From positions 8,060,001 through 8,124,000 of the forward strand of contig NZ_CP108474.1 in the NCBI RefSeq assembly GCF_036226445.1: a stretch of DNA of 64,000 nt, in the 5' to 3' direction. The position numbers and the translations under genes were made by a program. Each line of letters starts with the position of its first letter. Position 1 is the first letter of the stretch. This DNA is from Streptomyces sp. NBC_01255 (GTDB lineage: Bacteria; Actinomycetota; Actinomycetes; Streptomycetales; Streptomycetaceae). Under the pieces are notes generated by a model. That model was not told the origin of the DNA and searched no databases. It worked only from the letters and a program-made list of their open reading frames with translations. Positions 63,282-64,000 of this stretch are shown here, piece after piece.

Positions 63282-64000
63282 TGAACGGCCGAGGCCCGGG
63301 CTGTCCGCCGCCGGAGAGTGTCGTCCTCGACACCGACGGTGTTCTGCTCGACTCCGCCGTCGTGCACGCGGCGGCGTGGAAGATCGCCTTCGACGCCTGC
63401 CTCGACCGACTGGCTCCCGACAGCGGGACACAGCCTCCCTTCGACGCGGACGCCGAGTACCGTCGACTCGTCGACGGAAGGTCCCGGTACGACGGTGCGG
63501 TGGCCTTCCTCACCGCTCGCGGCCTTCACCTCCCACCGGGCGAGCCTCACGACGCCCCCGGCTGTGGCACGGTCTGGGCCGTCGCGGCGCACAAGGAACG
63601 GGCGTTCGCCGATCTGCTGCGTACCGGAGGCGTCATGGCCTTCGCCGACGTAGGGCCCGCCCTCACGGCCCTGCGCACGGCGGGCGTGCCGTGCGCAGCC
63701 GTCTCCGCCTCCCGGCACGCCCGGACACTGATCCGTGCCGCCGGTCTCGCCGCTCTCCTCACGGTGATCGTGGACGGCGCGGACGCCGCCAGGCATGGCC
63801 TCGCCGGCAAGCCGGATCCCGCGTTGTTCCTGCGGGCTGCCGCCCTCCTGGGCAGCCGCCCGCAGGAGACCGCGGTCGCCGAGGACGCCCTCGCCGGAGT
63901 CGAGGCCGCGCGAAGCGGCGGCTTCGGTCTTGTCGTCGGTGTCGACCGCACACCGCTGGGGCGCGCAGCCGCCCCCCTGCGGGAGAGGGGTGCTGACATG
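63281..64000 (+). CDS. HAD-superfamily phosphatase/phosphoglucomutase-like protein, cut by window edge
   Basis: 240 codons are visible from ATG 63281 with no stop before the end of the window. The nucleophile motif VVLDTDGVLLDSAVVHAAAW (Asp in DxD), the VSASRHARTLIRAAGL region (motif II Ser), GKPDPALFLRAA (motif III Lys) and AVAEDALAGVEAARSGGFGL (motif IV Asp pair) are those of the beta-phosphoglucomutase-type HAD group. In mycobacteria a related HAD domain begins OtsB1 (Rv2006), which is DosR-controlled; whether this protein continues into a glycosidase-like domain cannot be seen. It is coupled to the alcohol dehydrogenase. Confidence 0.85.
   Translation, partial: MNGRGPGCPPPESVVLDTDGVLLDSAVVHAAAWKIAFDACLDRLAPDSGTQPPFDADAEYRRLVDGRSRYDGAVAFLTARGLHLPPGEPHDAPGCGTVWAVAAHKERAFADLLRTGGVMAFADVGPALTALRTAGVPCAAVSASRHARTLIRAAGLAALLTVIVDGADAARHGLAGKPDPALFLRAAALLGSRPQETAVAEDALAGVEAARSGGFGLVVGVDRTPLGRAAAPLRERGADM

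Noticed and set aside
1..64000. CRISPR arrays, rRNA operons, tRNA genes
   Set aside because: No regularly spaced repeats and no recognisable RNA gene consensus were seen by eye on either strand.

Overview
The window reads as a stretch of Streptomyces chromosome, or that of a close high-GC actinomycete. Third codon positions are almost all G or C, GTG and TTG starts are common, and the families are typical of the genus (FGE-dependent sulfatases, CBM/GH16 secreted glycosidase, PadR, Lrp, two-domain universal stress proteins). No rRNA, tRNA or CRISPR array was recognised by eye.

Layout. (1) 1-4.3 kb is a scrap zone: the tail of a LuxR-type regulator, short remnants of pirin, panD and a PucR-type regulator, a tyrosine integrase whose 5' end is split by a one-base frameshift, and an IS630-type element that has lost the catalytic middle of its transposase. 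(2) 3.6-13 kb is accessory metabolism: a secreted CBM/GH16 enzyme, an esterase-MFS-M20 peptidase operon read away from an Lrp-type regulator, an AraC regulator and SnoaL-like proteins. (3) 13-20 kb is a sulfatase locus: two Cys-type sulfatases and an MFS transporter on the minus strand, diverging from a formylglycine-generating enzyme and a PadR regulator. A 14-bp motif is repeated in inverted orientation in the shared promoter region. (4) 20.5-24.2 kb is a MacB/FtsX-type ABC exporter pair.

(5) 24.2-64 kb is a coherent low-oxygen/dormancy-type block. It holds a NarK-like transporter, an NAD-linked formate dehydrogenase, five CBS-CBS-BON proteins, five two-domain universal stress proteins, PEP synthase, close counterparts of mycobacterial DosR-regulon proteins (Hrp1, HspX-like Hsp20, Rv1733c-like, CtpF-like ATPase, PncB2-like enzyme), a cupredoxin/Cu-ATPase/YHS fusion, a K+-channel-like protein, an MBL-fold nuclease, an alcohol dehydrogenase and a HAD phosphatase cut by the window edge. 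A palindrome of the form GGRCCG-NN-CGGYCC, with variants, recurs in most promoter-bearing gaps of this block (24221, 25622, 38273, 39537, 42424, 46423, 48302/48326, 51655/51680, 60581, 62112). This suggests one DevR/OsdR/DosR-class regulon, although the regulator itself is not in the window.

The most unusual unit is a minus-strand operon at 38183-30440. In it a CBS-BON protein, an AMP-forming acyl-CoA synthetase, E1 alpha, E1 beta and E2 of a 2-oxoacid dehydrogenase, an acyl carrier protein, a second CBS-BON protein and a universal stress protein are joined almost entirely by 4-bp ATGA/GTGA overlaps. It looks like a co-translated acetyl-CoA/acyl-supply module wired to nucleotide-sensing proteins. 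Functions are inferred from sequence motifs and remembered family features, not from searches.
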